Position numbers and translations under genes: made by a program. From Methylacidiphilum kamchatkense Kam1 (GTDB lineage Bacteria; Verrucomicrobiota; Verrucomicrobiia; Methylacidiphilales; Methylacidiphilaceae), in contig NZ_CP037899.1 in assembly GCF_007475525.1 (NCBI RefSeq), forward strand, positions 124,001-188,000: a stretch of 64,000 bases of DNA, given 5' to 3'. Positions 46,227-56,311 of the stretch are shown here, one piece after another; the first letter of the stretch is position 1; every line of letters starts with the position of its first letter. The notes under the pieces were generated by a model. It was not told the origin of the DNA and did not search any database. It was given only the letters and a program-made list of their open reading frames with translations.

Positions 46227-48002
46227 TTATTTTGTTTGACGCTTTGCTGAAGGGTTGGATTCTGAATTTTTGATCTGGGGAGGCCGCATGGAAGACTCGT
46301 TCCATCCTCCTCCAAAAGCTCGAATAAGGGCGATGCGCACAATAAACCTTTCTCCGCGCAATGCGATATCGGTCAGGATAGCATTAAGCCAGAGGCTTTC
46401 TGTTGTATCCACTTCGATATAATGCGAAAGCCCCCTTTGGAACCTATCCATTGCAAGGTCGTATTGTTTTCTTGCCGATTCTACCAGCTCATCTTCAACC
46501 TTTTGTTCTTCTTCTAGGAGCCGGACACCAATGAGTGCATTTTCAACTTCTTCGAATGCAGACAGAATAGTTTCCCTGTAGGAAGCTACGGCTTTTTCAT
46601 AAGCGGCTCGAGCCTGCATGAGATTAGCTAAAAGCCTTCCTCCTTCAAAAATAGGTAAATCGATTAATGGGCCATAAATCCAGGAGTTCGATGGCCAAGT
46701 AAAGAGTTGACCAAAATCCGTATTGAAAAATCCAAAATACGCATTCAGATTGACCGAAGGGAAATAGGCGGCGTAGGCAACGCCAATCATAGCATTGGTT
46801 GCTGCCATTTCCCTTTCAGCTTGAGCAATATCTGGCCTTTGCTCGAGGATTTCCGATGGTAGACTTGTGGGAATCTCTGGAGGTTCTTCTTTCAGTGGTT
46901 TTCGAGGAAAATGAAAAGTGGAGGCGGGTTGACCAAGAAGCCGAGCAATCGAATTTTCCACTTTTGCTCTATGGCTTTCTAAAGCGATGTATTGGGATTT
47001 AATCCGTGAAAGATCTGTTTTTGCTCTTGCTAGATCTAGTTCATTGGATAACCCACTTTTATATCTGATTTCTACTCTTTTTAAATTATCTTCATAGACT
47101 CGGATCATTCTTTCCATGACTTCAAGTTGGCTGTCTAGATATCTCAATAGGTAATAGGCTTGAGCCACATCGGCATGGATTGTTAGTCTGGCTCCTTCTA
47201 ATTCTGCCTGCGAAGCTTGAGCTTCTGCTTTAGCTGCCTCTAGTTGTCTTCTTAATTTGCCCCAAATATCAAGTTCCCAATTTGAATTAAGATAGACCTG
47301 CCACATATTCAGCGTAGGCTGAAATCCATAATAGTGAGTGGTTCCAATGATGGATCCAGCAGGAAGGCCGTTTATTGGAACAGTTGAAAAAATAGGTTCA
47401 GGTAGAATAAAGGGAAGCCAAGGCAGATGCGTTTTCAGTTTCCAGCGCTGATAACTTGGAGTGAAATTGGTGTGCGGAAAAAAAGCGCTCAAGGCTGCTC
47501 CTACTCCTGCTCGCGCTTCAATGACATTAGCCATTGCCATTTTAATCTGTTGATTAGCCGCTTCCGCTTCAGCCTCCAGTTGATTGAGTACTGGATCGTT
47601 GAAAATCTTCCACCATTCGCCTTTTTTGACGAAATCTTTAGGTGCTGCTAATTTCCACTTTCCAGGATTTTTCTTGGCTTCTTCTATCGCTTTTTTTAGG
47701 GAGTCCACACTTTGGGGATCAATGGTGTTTTTTGACTGACTAGCAGTTTTCGAAGCAAGGGGCTCTTTCGGTTTATTGGCTGTCTTTTTTTCTTCTCCCC
47801 ACTTCCAGGAAGAGGGGACATCGACTTTTGGTGGTTTATAATCCGGACCCACCGAGCAGCTATGAAAAACGAGAACAGAGCTCAAGAAAAGGATCTTCTG
47901 GATGGATAAGGCAAAAGCTGATGCCTTCTGGTGCTTATTCAAAAAGAAAAGACATTTATGAATGGATTGCTTTATCTTTTTACCATTTTTTCCCGATCTC
48001 AT
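46227..48002 (-). CDS. NodT/OprM-type outer-membrane efflux lipoprotein
   Basis: TolC-like outer-membrane channel of the RND/NodT family. The N-terminus carries a signal and lipobox-like LVFHSC followed by SVGPDYKPPKVDVPSSWKW, the family's typical mature start. An unusual Lys/Ser/Thr/Gln-rich insertion (about residues 75-120) precedes the first outer-membrane-efflux domain. Two TolC repeats follow, including RYKSGLSNELDLARAKTDLS and, in the second half, DRFQRGLSHYIEVDTTESLW. At 591 residues it is longer than usual (about 470) because of the N-terminal and linker insertions. First gene of the efflux group. Confidence 0.9.
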   Translation of the reverse strand: MRSGKNGKKIKQSIHKCLFFLNKHQKASAFALSIQKILFLSSVLVFHSCSVGPDYKPPKVDVPSSWKWGEEKKTANKPKEPLASKTASQSKNTIDPQSVDSLKKAIEEAKKNPGKWKLAAPKDFVKKGEWWKIFNDPVLNQLEAEAEAANQQIKMAMANVIEARAGVGAALSAFFPHTNFTPSYQRWKLKTHLPWLPFILPEPIFSTVPINGLPAGSIIGTTHYYGFQPTLNMWQVYLNSNWELDIWGKLRRQLEAAKAEAQASQAELEGARLTIHADVAQAYYLLRYLDSQLEVMERMIRVYEDNLKRVEIRYKSGLSNELDLARAKTDLSRIKSQYIALESHRAKVENSIARLLGQPASTFHFPRKPLKEEPPEIPTSLPSEILEQRPDIAQAEREMAATNAMIGVAYAAYFPSVNLNAYFGFFNTDFGQLFTWPSNSWIYGPLIDLPIFEGGRLLANLMQARAAYEKAVASYRETILSAFEEVENALIGVRLLEEEQKVEDELVESARKQYDLAMDRFQRGLSHYIEVDTTESLWLNAILTDIALRGERFIVRIALIRAFGGGWNESSMRPPQIKNSESNPSAKRQTK

Positions 48003-48060
48003 TGTGTTTGCAGCCCTGTTCGTTGAAGTAGGAGTTATCGCCTTTTCCTAAAAAGAAAAG

Positions 48061-48105
48061 GGGTTTGCCCAAAACACTTCGAAAACACGGGCTGGCAAAC
48101 TCCAT
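48061..48105 (-). terminator. possible rho-independent terminator of DUF2165 gene
   Basis: On the minus strand GTTTGCC (plus 48094-48100) pairs with GGCAAAC (plus 48063-48069), loop about 24 bases, followed by CCC and a T-rich run. It lies about 160 bp after the DUF2165 gene stop. The long loop makes the call uncertain. Confidence 0.35.
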
Positions 48106-48258
48106 TGCCAGATAATTAATTACTTTTGGCTAGCGAATATTCTTTTATGAATCAGTTGTCAAAAATTTTTTTAAAATTTTAAAAAAAAAACACAAACAGT
48201 CTTCCTGTTCCTTCTTGTTCTAAGGAAAATAGGAGGGTTCTCTATCAATTAAAGACTC

Positions 48259-48789
48259 TTAGGCATCAGGCTCTCCCTGTACGTAATAGAGAAGAAAAAC
48301 GAGGATTAAAATAGACATTCTAAAAGCTTGAGGTAAGCCATTATAATTGCTACTTTGCCACATTTGAAACCATTCTCCGGCTCCAAGGATGAAAAAATAG
48401 AGCCATTGGATCAACCCAAGACTAAGCCCGACAATGCCTACGCTTTTGGCTTTTTGAAAAGCGATCGGTGATTGGAACAGGTTCTTAAAAAGAAAAAAAG
48501 TTCCTATGAGAAGCACCGTCCCACAAAGGCTTTCCCATAGAATGAGACTATTGTAGACTAAAGAAAAGAGAAAGGGTGAGTTCCAAGCCCGGGAATGGAG
48601 ATGAGAAGCTTTTGGAATGGTATCCATAAGCAAGACATGCCGAAGGTAGGTATAGTTCGTTTCATAATCCAAGAGATTGTTCAGGGCTATTAAAAGAAAA
48701 TAGAGGGAAAAGAACAAAAGGATGAGGATCTTGGAAAGCCTGATAGCGGCCTGAAAAAACGAATAATTGTAAGATGACTGATTGGACAT
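48259..48789 (-). CDS. DUF2165 small integral membrane protein
   Basis: Predicted four-helix inner-membrane protein of the DUF2165 family, function unknown. The order of segments (an N-terminal helix ending FLLIALNNLLDYETNYTYLRHVLLMDTI, the helix VYNSLILWESLCGTVLLIG, a helix near VGIVGLSLGLIQWLYFFILGAGEWF, and a C-terminal helix RMSILILVFLLYYV) with conserved NNLLDY and GEWF fits the family. It is 176 residues. Stands between ribF and the efflux operon on the same strand with no tight spacing. Confidence 0.8.
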   Translation of the reverse strand: MSNQSSYNYSFFQAAIRLSKILILLFFSLYFLLIALNNLLDYETNYTYLRHVLLMDTIPKASHLHSRAWNSPFLFSLVYNSLILWESLCGTVLLIGTFFLFKNLFQSPIAFQKAKSVGIVGLSLGLIQWLYFFILGAGEWFQMWQSSNYNGLPQAFRMSILILVFLLYYVQGEPDA

Positions 48790-48900
48790 GAGCTAGATAA
48801 GACAGTTGGCTTTTTCCTCTTCTTTATCGTTCATCAACCAAATTCCAAAAGCGCTTGGATATAGCTTAGTCAGCTATTCCCTAGGTATGCTATGGGTTCT

Positions 48901-49858
48901 TCAGATAGGATCATAGAAAAAACTTTTTGTTTTTTCGATATCTGTGGCTATCTGCTGCTTGAGTTCTTCGACCGAAAGGAATTTTTTTTCTTCTCTGATA
49001 AAATGAAAATTGAATAAGGAAAGCGTTTGTCCATAAAGGTTGCCTTCAAAATCTATCAGATGAACCTCTAGATTCAGCCTTCCTTCTTCCTGGATAGTAG
49101 GACGCCATCCATAGTTGACGACACCTATAAAAATCTCTTTATTATAGGCTACCTGACAGCCATAAACCCCAGGAGGCGGGAGCAGTTGGACGACATGCTG
49201 CAAATTGGCTGTGGGAAAGCCGATTGTTTTGCCTACTCCCTGACCGGTTCCCACAATGCCTTCGATCCGATAGCTGCGCCCTAAGAGCTGAGAAGCTAAG
49301 CTAAAATCTCTTCTTTCAATGGCTTTCCTTATTTTAGTACTGGAAATGGTTTGTCCTTGAAACACTAGAGGAGCTACGACAATGGTTTCAAATCCTAATT
49401 GGTGGCCCCTTTCTCTTAAAAGACGAACATTGCCTTCCGCATTCCATCCGAATCGAAAATCCTCTCCCACCACGACTCTTTTTAATCTTGGGAATATTTT
49501 TTTTAGTTCTATTAAAAAGGCTTCTGCTGTCAGTTCTCTTAATCGCTGATCAAAGCGGATAAAAAGAATGAGTTTGAGTCCGTAGATCTCAAAAAGGGTT
49601 TTCTTCTGTTGTAGAGAAACGAGTTTTGGCGGAACCCTTTCAGGAGAGATAATTGCCAAAGGATGTGGTTCAAAAGTAATGACCAGACTGTTCTCTTGCG
49701 ATCCTAGAGCAAGTAAGCTTCTTAATATTTTCTGATGACCAAGATGAATCCCGTCAAACACGCCAATAGCAATATTTTCAATTTGCTTATTTTCATTAAG
49801 AGTAAACAGGGAGAAAATTTCCTCTTCTTTTCCAGAGGAAAAGATGGATCCCCCTCAT
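48901..49858 (-). CDS. ribF: bifunctional riboflavin kinase / FAD synthetase (start unresolved)
   Basis: RibF phosphorylates riboflavin to FMN and adenylates it to FAD. The N-terminal FAD synthetase has GVFDGIHLGHQ, VVVGEDFRFG and ISSTKIRKAI; the C-terminal kinase has GKTIGFPTANL and GVVNYGWRPT. The longest ORF with a conventional start begins at GTG 49761, inside the conserved GVFDG motif, which cannot be right. The frame stays open to the truB stop at 49855-49857 but has no ATG; the ATG overlapping that stop (49858) is out of frame by the C5 run 49850-49854. If one base there is extra, a 318-residue protein of normal length starts MRGSIFSSGK. A non-ATG start is the alternative. Confidence 0.9.
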
Positions 49859-50568
49859 TGTCTGCGGATTCTGGAAACTTCTGGTAGAGAAAGTACATGG
49901 TTTAATAAATCTTTGGGACTCTGCATGGATTGAAGAGCATCAAAGCGAAGGGCTTGAGCCAGTTTGAAATTGCCGGATTGAAGCCGAACCAAGGAAAAGA
50001 GATGCCCGCCACAGCCAAGAGCCTGTCCTATGTCATGACAGTAGGTTCGGACATAGAAGCCTTTCCCGCAGAAAACTTCGAAGTCGATAAAAGGCGATTC
50101 CCATTTTTTTATTTGGTAGGAGTAAACATGGACAAGTCTTGGTTTTCTTTCCACCTCTTTTCCCTCTCTAGCTAGTTTATAGAGTGGGACTCCGTGACTT
50201 TTTATGGCTGAGATCATGGGTGGAATTTGATAGAAATCGCCAACAAACCGGTCAAAGACCTGCTTGATTTCTTCTAGAGAGAGAGGAGGGACAGGCTTTT
50301 CTTCTACGATCTTTCCATCGGAATCCTGAGTGGTTGTTGATTGGCCAAGGCGGAGGACTCCTTCATACCGTTTGTCTTCCGACATCAGCAGATCCTGAAT
50401 CTTTGTCGCCTTTCCAAGAACAAGCACAAGCAACCCTGTGGCCATTGGGTCTAAAGTACCGCAATGACCAACTTTTTTGATGTTGAATTTTTTCCTTACA
50501 AAATCAACCATGTCATGGGAGGTATAGCCTTTGGGCTTATCCACCAGTAGTACGCCGTCAATATCCAT
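49855..50568 (-). CDS. truB: tRNA pseudouridine-55 synthase TruB
   Basis: Makes pseudouridine 55 in the T loop of most tRNAs. Sequence marks: GVLLVDKPKGYTSHDMVDFVR, KKVGHCGTLDPMATGLLVLVLGKATK with the catalytic Asp in GTLDP, RYEGVLRLGQSTTTQDSDG, and KGFYVRTYCHDIGQALG. The 237-residue length is short for TruB because the C-terminal PUA domain is reduced. It lies between nrnA-like and ribF, the order seen beside nusA-infB-rbfA in many bacteria. Confidence 0.96.
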   Translation of the reverse strand: MDIDGVLLVDKPKGYTSHDMVDFVRKKFNIKKVGHCGTLDPMATGLLVLVLGKATKIQDLLMSEDKRYEGVLRLGQSTTTQDSDGKIVEEKPVPPLSLEEIKQVFDRFVGDFYQIPPMISAIKSHGVPLYKLAREGKEVERKPRLVHVYSYQIKKWESPFIDFEVFCGKGFYVRTYCHDIGQALGCGGHLFSLVRLQSGNFKLAQALRFDALQSMQSPKDLLNHVLSLPEVSRIRRQ

Positions 50569-50603
50569 GTGATCTATCCTTAAACACTTGTAGTTTTAGC
50601 TGT

Positions 50604-51587
50604 TTAGTCAAGCAAAGCTTTGATCTCTGATAAAACGGTTTTTTTAGCTTGCTCCAGATCCAGTTTAATGCGAGCGCCAGCAGCCCGTATGTGTCCACCC
50701 CCTCCAAACTTTGAAGCGATTCGACGAACGTCAAAGTCTTTTGAGGAACGCAGGCTTAAACGGATAAGATTAGGGGATAGCTCTTCAAGCATGAAGGCGA
50801 CCACAACCGATTTGACCATTAACAGATAGTAAAGGAAGTTTTCTGCTTCTCCTTGATTGGAACCAGTTTTGAGATACATGTCAGCGGTAAGAATGTAATA
50901 GGCTATTTTGGCGTCTTCGACAAAATGAGTCTGATTAAGAACTTCTCTTAATAGAAGAAAGCGAGACAATGGGTAATTTCTAAAAGAGCAGACTGATAAA
51001 AATTCTGGGTCAGCACCCAATCGGATAAGTTTTGCAGCTAATTCGAAAGTTTCTGGAGGGATAGAGCGGAAACAAAAGGCATTGGTATCGGTTAGAAGCC
51101 CAACATAAAAATTAGAGGCGGCTTCTTTTGGACAGGGGAGTGAGAGTTTCTCGATACACCGAAAGATGACTTCGCAGCTTGAAGAAGCCTGTGGCTCGAC
51201 GACATTGATGGTGGCAAATCGAGTATTGTCGATATGGTGGTCAAAGTTCAGATCGACTTGCCGATTCCAGGATTCAAAAAAGGGACCGGGTCTTTTGATA
51301 TTCGAACAATCCACAGTGATAATTTTAGTTTGTGGTTCGGGAGCAACTTCTGTTGGAGTCTTAAGGATTGAGGCTCCAGGCAAAAAGGCAAAATGCTCTA
51401 AAAGACCTTCTTCTATATACACATCAACTTTTTTCCCAAGATTTTTCAGTACCAGCCCAAGCCCGATGGCTGAACCATAAGCATCTCCATCTGGCCGACA
51501 ATGTGATACAATGACAAAAGAATTATTTTCATTAAAAAAAGTTCTGAGGGAAGATAAATCAGAGTTGTTGTCCAGGTTTATATTCAT
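50604..51587 (-). CDS. DHH/DHHA1-family phosphoesterase (NrnA-like)
   Basis: NrnA-type enzymes degrade nanoRNAs and may hydrolyse 3'-phosphoadenosine 5'-phosphate. The sequence shows SHCRPDGDAYGSAIGLGLVL, the DHH-like VDLNFDHHIDNTRFA, LLTDTNAFCFRS and a DHHA1 end FGGGGHIRAAGARI. 327 residues is typical. It precedes truB (35 bp) and ribF, forming a conserved RNA-metabolism group on the minus strand. Confidence 0.93.
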   Translation of the reverse strand: MNINLDNNSDLSSLRTFFNENNSFVIVSHCRPDGDAYGSAIGLGLVLKNLGKKVDVYIEEGLLEHFAFLPGASILKTPTEVAPEPQTKIITVDCSNIKRPGPFFESWNRQVDLNFDHHIDNTRFATINVVEPQASSSCEVIFRCIEKLSLPCPKEAASNFYVGLLTDTNAFCFRSIPPETFELAAKLIRLGADPEFLSVCSFRNYPLSRFLLLREVLNQTHFVEDAKIAYYILTADMYLKTGSNQGEAENFLYYLLMVKSVVVAFMLEELSPNLIRLSLRSSKDFDVRRIASKFGGGGHIRAAGARIKLDLEQAKKTVLSEIKALLD

Positions 51588-51838
51588 TGCAAAAGAGTCT
51601 CAAGGAGATCGATACTCTCTATCTATCCAAGGCTTTCTTTTTTACTTGCCGGATTGGATTGCTTTCTTCTAAAAAGTATCTAATGTAAAGGCGGGGAAGA
51701 AAAAGATCAAAGGAAAAAAAACCGATTCAGTATCTCAATAGAAAAATGTTCGGTTGGAAGTTTCTACTTGCTATAAAACAGTCGGTTTGAAAAAATTTTT
51801 CCTAGGTAGGCTTTTGGACCAAAGAAAAAAGGAAATTC

Positions 51839-51997
51839 ATGAGTAGATTTATACTTCGTCTCTTCGATTTTCTTGTATTGCTTATATTTATGGTAGTTGT
51901 CGCTGTTTTTACTTGGGGAAAACTCACAAAAAAAGAAAAAATAGTTATTGAAGAAAAACACAGTCTTTTGTCTGAAATTATAGGTGAAAAAAAATAA
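51839..51997 (+). CDS. 52-residue single-pass membrane protein
   Basis: ATG 51839 is preceded by AAAAGGAAATTC, a fair ribosome-binding site. The product begins MSRFILRLFDFLVLLIFM, a membrane helix with Arg on the inside, continues TWGKLTKKEKIVIEEKHS with a charged helical tail. No family recognised and no near neighbour on this strand. Codon pattern and membrane topology look real. Confidence 0.5.
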   Translation: MSRFILRLFDFLVLLIFMVVVAVFTWGKLTKKEKIVIEEKHSLLSEIIGEKK

Positions 51998-52631
51998 AAA
52001 ATAAATTTGTTCTCTAACCTTCCAAAAAATTACTCCTTTAAAATCTTGTCCTTATGGGTCGATGGAGCTCAGCAGAAAGAGCTACTCTCCCTAAGGCTTT
52101 AACTCGAAGAGCTACTGCTAGTTTTGCACGAGTGAATCTCACCAGTCCATGAGACAATTCACAGGACCACAATCGCAATACGCCAAGAATCTGAGAAACA
52201 GGACCTAGTATTCCATGTTCTTGATTTTGTGGAAAGGAATCTTTCACCCTGTTTAGAAGATCAAATGCTAAGGAGGGATATCTTCATTTTTTCATGGATT
52301 TGAGTCTTTTTCTAAGTCTCAGCGATTCAACTGATTTTTTTTTGTTTTACAATGAATCGGCGACAGGAGAAGGGTCATCGAATGCGGGATGTGAAAGCAG
52401 TTGACTTTCAACTACAATTTTGTATATGCTTTTCGATAGTTTTTCTCCTAGAGGGTTGTTGTTGTTGTTGTTGTTGAAAGGGGAAGAACATTTGCCTTGC
52501 TGACTAGCCTTGGACTTCGAGCTAAGAACCGTTTCCCTTAAGTCCTTAGCTTTTGAGCATAAGGAGGTTTAGGGATTGCATCCGTAATATTTTGCAAAAC
52601 AATTTTATAGTTTCTTACGATAACACTATAT
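51998..52631 (+). other. intergenic region before phosphoglucomutase
   Basis: 634 bp without a supported gene. Short frames on both strands near 52038-52247 look non-coding. A (TTG)7 tract lies at 52456-52476. The end should hold the promoter of the phosphoglucomutase gene; a plausible ribosome-binding site is absent before ATG 52632. Confidence 0.4.
52456..52476 (+). repeat. (TTG)7 trinucleotide repeat
   Basis: Seven perfect TTG units flanked by GGG and AAAGGGG. It lies in non-coding DNA about 155 bp before the phosphoglucomutase start. A slippage-prone tract that may vary between isolates. Confidence 0.9.
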
Positions 52632-54560
52632 ATGAACTTTTCTTTACTCAATGCCATCGAAGCGGCCTTCAAGGATCACAAACTTCTCGAAGAAGCTTTC
52701 AAAAATCTTCATGCCTTCCTAAGCACTACCAATTTAACAACGATTGAAAAGGAATCTATTCAGGAACTGGTACAGACCAACAACTGGGAAGAGCTCAATG
52801 AACGGTTCTATAAAAAGCTTTCTTTTGGGACCGGTGGTATTCGTGGCAGGACAATAGGAAGGGTTATCACTCAGGCCGAACGAGGGAACGCTGACGTCCA
52901 TGGCCCTCCTCAATTTCCAGCCGTTGGCGTTAACTGCATGAACGATCGCAATGTTCGCAGCGCTGCATTAGGTTTAGCTAATTACCTAAAGAGGAATTTT
53001 CCTGGTGAACCATTAAAAATTGTCATTTCCCATGATTCTCGTCATTTTTCTAGGTATTTTTCCGAACTTTGTGCAAGAGAATTACAAAAGGTAGGGGTAG
53101 AGGCTTTTCTTTTTGAGTCTCAACGATCCACTCCCCAGCTTTCCTTTACTGTCAGATGGTTGAAGGCGCATGGTGGGATTATGATTACGGCAAGCCATAA
53201 TCCGCCTTATGACAATGGCTTTAAAGCCTACTTTCGTGATGGCTGCCAACTCATTGAACCTCACGCATCGGCAGTCATAAAAGAAGTGGAGAAGATTGAA
53301 TCTTCTCCAGATTTATGTACGTCCTCTGCCGAAGGCCGTTTGACTCTTCTAGGACCAGATGCTGATAGAGCTTATATTAAAGCCGTTGAAACCATTTGCC
53401 TTGATCCCAAAGCATTTGCTAGCGCGAAAGAAAAATTAAAAGTAGTTTATACTCCTCTGCATGGGACTGGCATTGAAATCATTCCAAAGCTTTTCGACAG
53501 GCACGGAATCCACTATAGCCTTGTCCAAAGTCAATCGGTTCCAGACGGAAGTTTCCCTACCGTAAAGACTCCTAATCCTGAAGATCCTGCTGCCCTTTCA
53601 CTAGCTGTCCAACAAGCAAAAGTAGAAAACAGCGATATTGTCATCGGAACCGATCCCGATGGAGATAGAATGGGAGCAGCAATAAAAAATCGAAATGGAG
53701 AATTCGTTCATTTAACTGGGAACCAGATTTTTGCCATTTTTGCTTATTATAGAACTTCCAAGCTTTTCGAACTTGGCATTCTGACTCCGGAAAATGCGCA
53801 CAGAGCTGTGATCATTAAATCATTTGTAACGACTGATCTTATTAAAAAAATTGCCGAGCATTTTCATGTTCGGTGTGTAGAAACGCTCACCGGTTTTAAA
53901 TATATTGGTGCAAAGCTGTTAAAATATGAGATGCAATCTGGTCTTGTGGATTACGACTCGCATCCTTTTGAAGAAAGAAGAGCTGTGCAACTCCAAAGAG
54001 GAACATATTTTATCTGCGGAGGAGAAGAAAGTTATGGGACTTCCTGTGGGGATTATGTAAGGGACAAGGATGCTAACAGCGCGGCATTGGAACTTGTCGA
54101 AGTAGCTGGATGGGCGGCCCTTCAATCGATGAATCTCTTAGAATATCTAGACTCTATTTACAATAGTTTTGGCTATTTTGCTGAAAAACTAGGGACTTTA
54201 ACTTTTGAAGGGGCTGAGGAGTCGGGCTACATAGGCACCATCCTGCAATCTTATAGAAATGAACCTCCAAGGGAATTTCTTGGTCAAAAACTTCTATCCT
54301 TTGACGATTTTGGTCTGGAAGACCATTATGATAGCGAAGGAGATCTCATTCCAAAGGAAATCATGTTGCATTTTCTCTTTGAAAATAACAACAAGCTGGT
54401 GGTTCGAGCATCAGGAACAGAACCGAAAATAAAGTTTTATTTGTTTACCCACTTTCCAGTTACTAACAGATTACAGCAAGCCAAAGAACAGGCTCAGAAC
54501 TTTTTGGATAAATGGTGGGAAGCCATTCAAGGGGATGTTAAAAGAAGAATAAGTAAGTAA
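52632..54560 (+). CDS. phosphoglucomutase/phosphomannomutase (alpha-D-phosphohexomutase, PGM2-like)
   Basis: Interconverts hexose 1- and 6-phosphates by a phosphoserine. All four loops are present: active-site IMITASHNPPYDNGFKAYF, metal-binding VIGTDPDGDRMGA, sugar-binding CGGEESYG, and phosphate-binding VVRASGTEPKIKFYL. At 642 residues it is of the long type (similar to eukaryotic PGM2 and bacterial PgcA), and FGTGGIRGRTIGR near residue 70 is the expected N-terminal landmark. An insertion NADVHGPPQFPAVGVNCM follows it. The glucose-1-phosphate/glycogen pathway is the likely role. The SSS symporter gene follows after 94 bp. Confidence 0.95.
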   Translation: MNFSLLNAIEAAFKDHKLLEEAFKNLHAFLSTTNLTTIEKESIQELVQTNNWEELNERFYKKLSFGTGGIRGRTIGRVITQAERGNADVHGPPQFPAVGVNCMNDRNVRSAALGLANYLKRNFPGEPLKIVISHDSRHFSRYFSELCARELQKVGVEAFLFESQRSTPQLSFTVRWLKAHGGIMITASHNPPYDNGFKAYFRDGCQLIEPHASAVIKEVEKIESSPDLCTSSAEGRLTLLGPDADRAYIKAVETICLDPKAFASAKEKLKVVYTPLHGTGIEIIPKLFDRHGIHYSLVQSQSVPDGSFPTVKTPNPEDPAALSLAVQQAKVENSDIVIGTDPDGDRMGAAIKNRNGEFVHLTGNQIFAIFAYYRTSKLFELGILTPENAHRAVIIKSFVTTDLIKKIAEHFHVRCVETLTGFKYIGAKLLKYEMQSGLVDYDSHPFEERRAVQLQRGTYFICGGEESYGTSCGDYVRDKDANSAALELVEVAGWAALQSMNLLEYLDSIYNSFGYFAEKLGTLTFEGAEESGYIGTILQSYRNEPPREFLGQKLLSFDDFGLEDHYDSEGDLIPKEIMLHFLFENNNKLVVRASGTEPKIKFYLFTHFPVTNRLQQAKEQAQNFLDKWWEAIQGDVKRRISK

Positions 54561-54654
54561 TTGTTGCAAATCTGATTTTTGTTCGTTGATTCTGTTTCAT
54601 GTCACTGTCTATTTTCGACACTTTGAACTTCAAAGAAAAACGGAAAACGAGCTA

Positions 54655-56311
54655 ATGTCTACATCCTTATGGCTTGATGGGCTAGTCATCGTTTTTTTCC
54701 TTTCCCTTATTTTTTGGATCGGTCTTTTCAGCAGCAAGGATGGACAAGAGAAAAAATACGATGATCTCACTCTTGGAGGTAGAAAAATGCCCTGGTGGTC
54801 GATCCTAGGATCGATTATTGCTGCAGAAACAAGCGCTGGGGCTTTCTTAGGAACACCTGCTGAAGGCTACGTCCTTCAAAACTACACTTATTTACAACTT
54901 GCTCTAGGAACCATCCTAGCCAGACTGATAATCGCTTTTTTTTTATCAAGCCTTTCTTTCAACTGAAGGTTCATTCTATCTACCAATTTTTAGAACTTCG
55001 CTTTGGGCCACTTACCCAAAAGATTGCCTCTGCAATTTTTCTTTTGACTCGGGTTCTTGCCATGGGGACCCGACTCTATGTAGCGGCAATCATTCTAGTA
55101 GTTGGCACGCAAATACTCTTCCAGAAATCTCTTAGTCCATTGCAGGAAGTGACCCTCTACTTCTTTTCCATTGTTCTGATCAGTACTTTTACGGCTATTT
55201 ATACCACCCTTGGGGAATCAAAGCGGTCATCTGGACGGATCTGATCCAGGCTTCCGTGATGCTTCTAGGCGGTATTGTTGCTTTCTGGATTCTGATAGAA
55301 AAACTCTCTTTTGTTTATCCCTTGCCCACACTTTTCCATAAACTCATCGATCGACCCTGGATTACTATGGGCATTATCCCATCAAAAGGGCTCCTGGAAA
55401 ACTTGCTTGTGATTCTGGCAATTGATTATACCATATGGTCGGCTTTGATCGGCTCGACTTTTACTACCATGGCCACGCATGGGACCGATCAAGACATCGT
55501 CCAGCGATTGCTCACGGCAAAAGATTACCAGAAAAGTAGGCTTTCCTTGATCCTTTCAGGATTTGCTGATATACCGATCGGTTTTCTTTTCCTTTCCATT
55601 GGCCTTTTGTTATCTTTTTTCTACTCGACGCATGCCGATTCTGGTCTGCCAGCAAATCCAAACGAAATATTCCCCTATTTCATCATCACTCAGCTCCCTT
55701 CTGGCATTCGGGGCATTGTCATAGCTGCGATTTTCGCCACGGCTACAGGTTCATTAAGTGCGGCTTTAAATGCGTTGGCCACCTCTTTTTGTCAGGATTG
55801 GATGCATCCCCCTATGAATGTCATCACCGATGAGAAAAAAAAGGTTTCGATCCTGCGGGCTGCCACCATTTTTTTTGCTTTTCTCACTTCCCTTATTGGG
55901 ATTGGTACAGCGATGTATGTCGTCTACTCACCTGAAGCAAGGATATTACCGATTATTCTTGGGATCATTGGCTTTACTTATGGACCACTACTTGGTGTTT
56001 TTCTTTTGGGGATACTGACTAGAACAAGAGGCAGCGACAAAAAAAATGCCTACGCCATGGCTGCAGGTTTTCTTGCCGTATTGGTTCTAAGTGGCCCTCT
56101 GTTTGGAGGTGATTCAAAAACTAATGCGCATGGTTCTTTTATGCCCTTTCCTATACCTCATATTGCTTTCCCTTGGAGAATATGTATTGGAGCCCTAACA
56201 ACCTTCTGCATTGGGCTAGTATTTGGAGAAAAAGAAAAGATTTCCCCCCAGAGTGACTCTCCTTTATCCCCTAATGGAGATGGGCTTCTTTCCACATCTC
56301 GCAAGCTGTAG
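54655..56311 (+). pseudogene. sodium:solute symporter (SSS family), two frameshifts as sequenced
   Basis: Inner-membrane Na+/solute symporter with about 13 helices; solute not identifiable. Frame 1 (ATG 54655) carries DDLTLGGRKMPWWSILGSIIAAETSAGAFLGTPAEGY, a classical SSS opening. A base is missing at the T9 run 54936-54944; frame 2 continues QLKVHSIYQFLELRFGPLTQKIAS...LAMGTRLYVAAII. A second base is missing at G4 55212-55215, after which GIKAVIWTDLIQASVMLLGG resumes and the protein runs to 56311. With both corrected, all family motifs are in order and length is about 553 residues. Both lesions are single-base homopolymer losses. Confidence 0.9.

Noticed and set aside
52038-52247. Minus-strand 69-codon frame
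   Set aside because: Basic, repetitive-looking product with no family, no ribosome-binding site, and opposite-strand frames equally open; probably chance.
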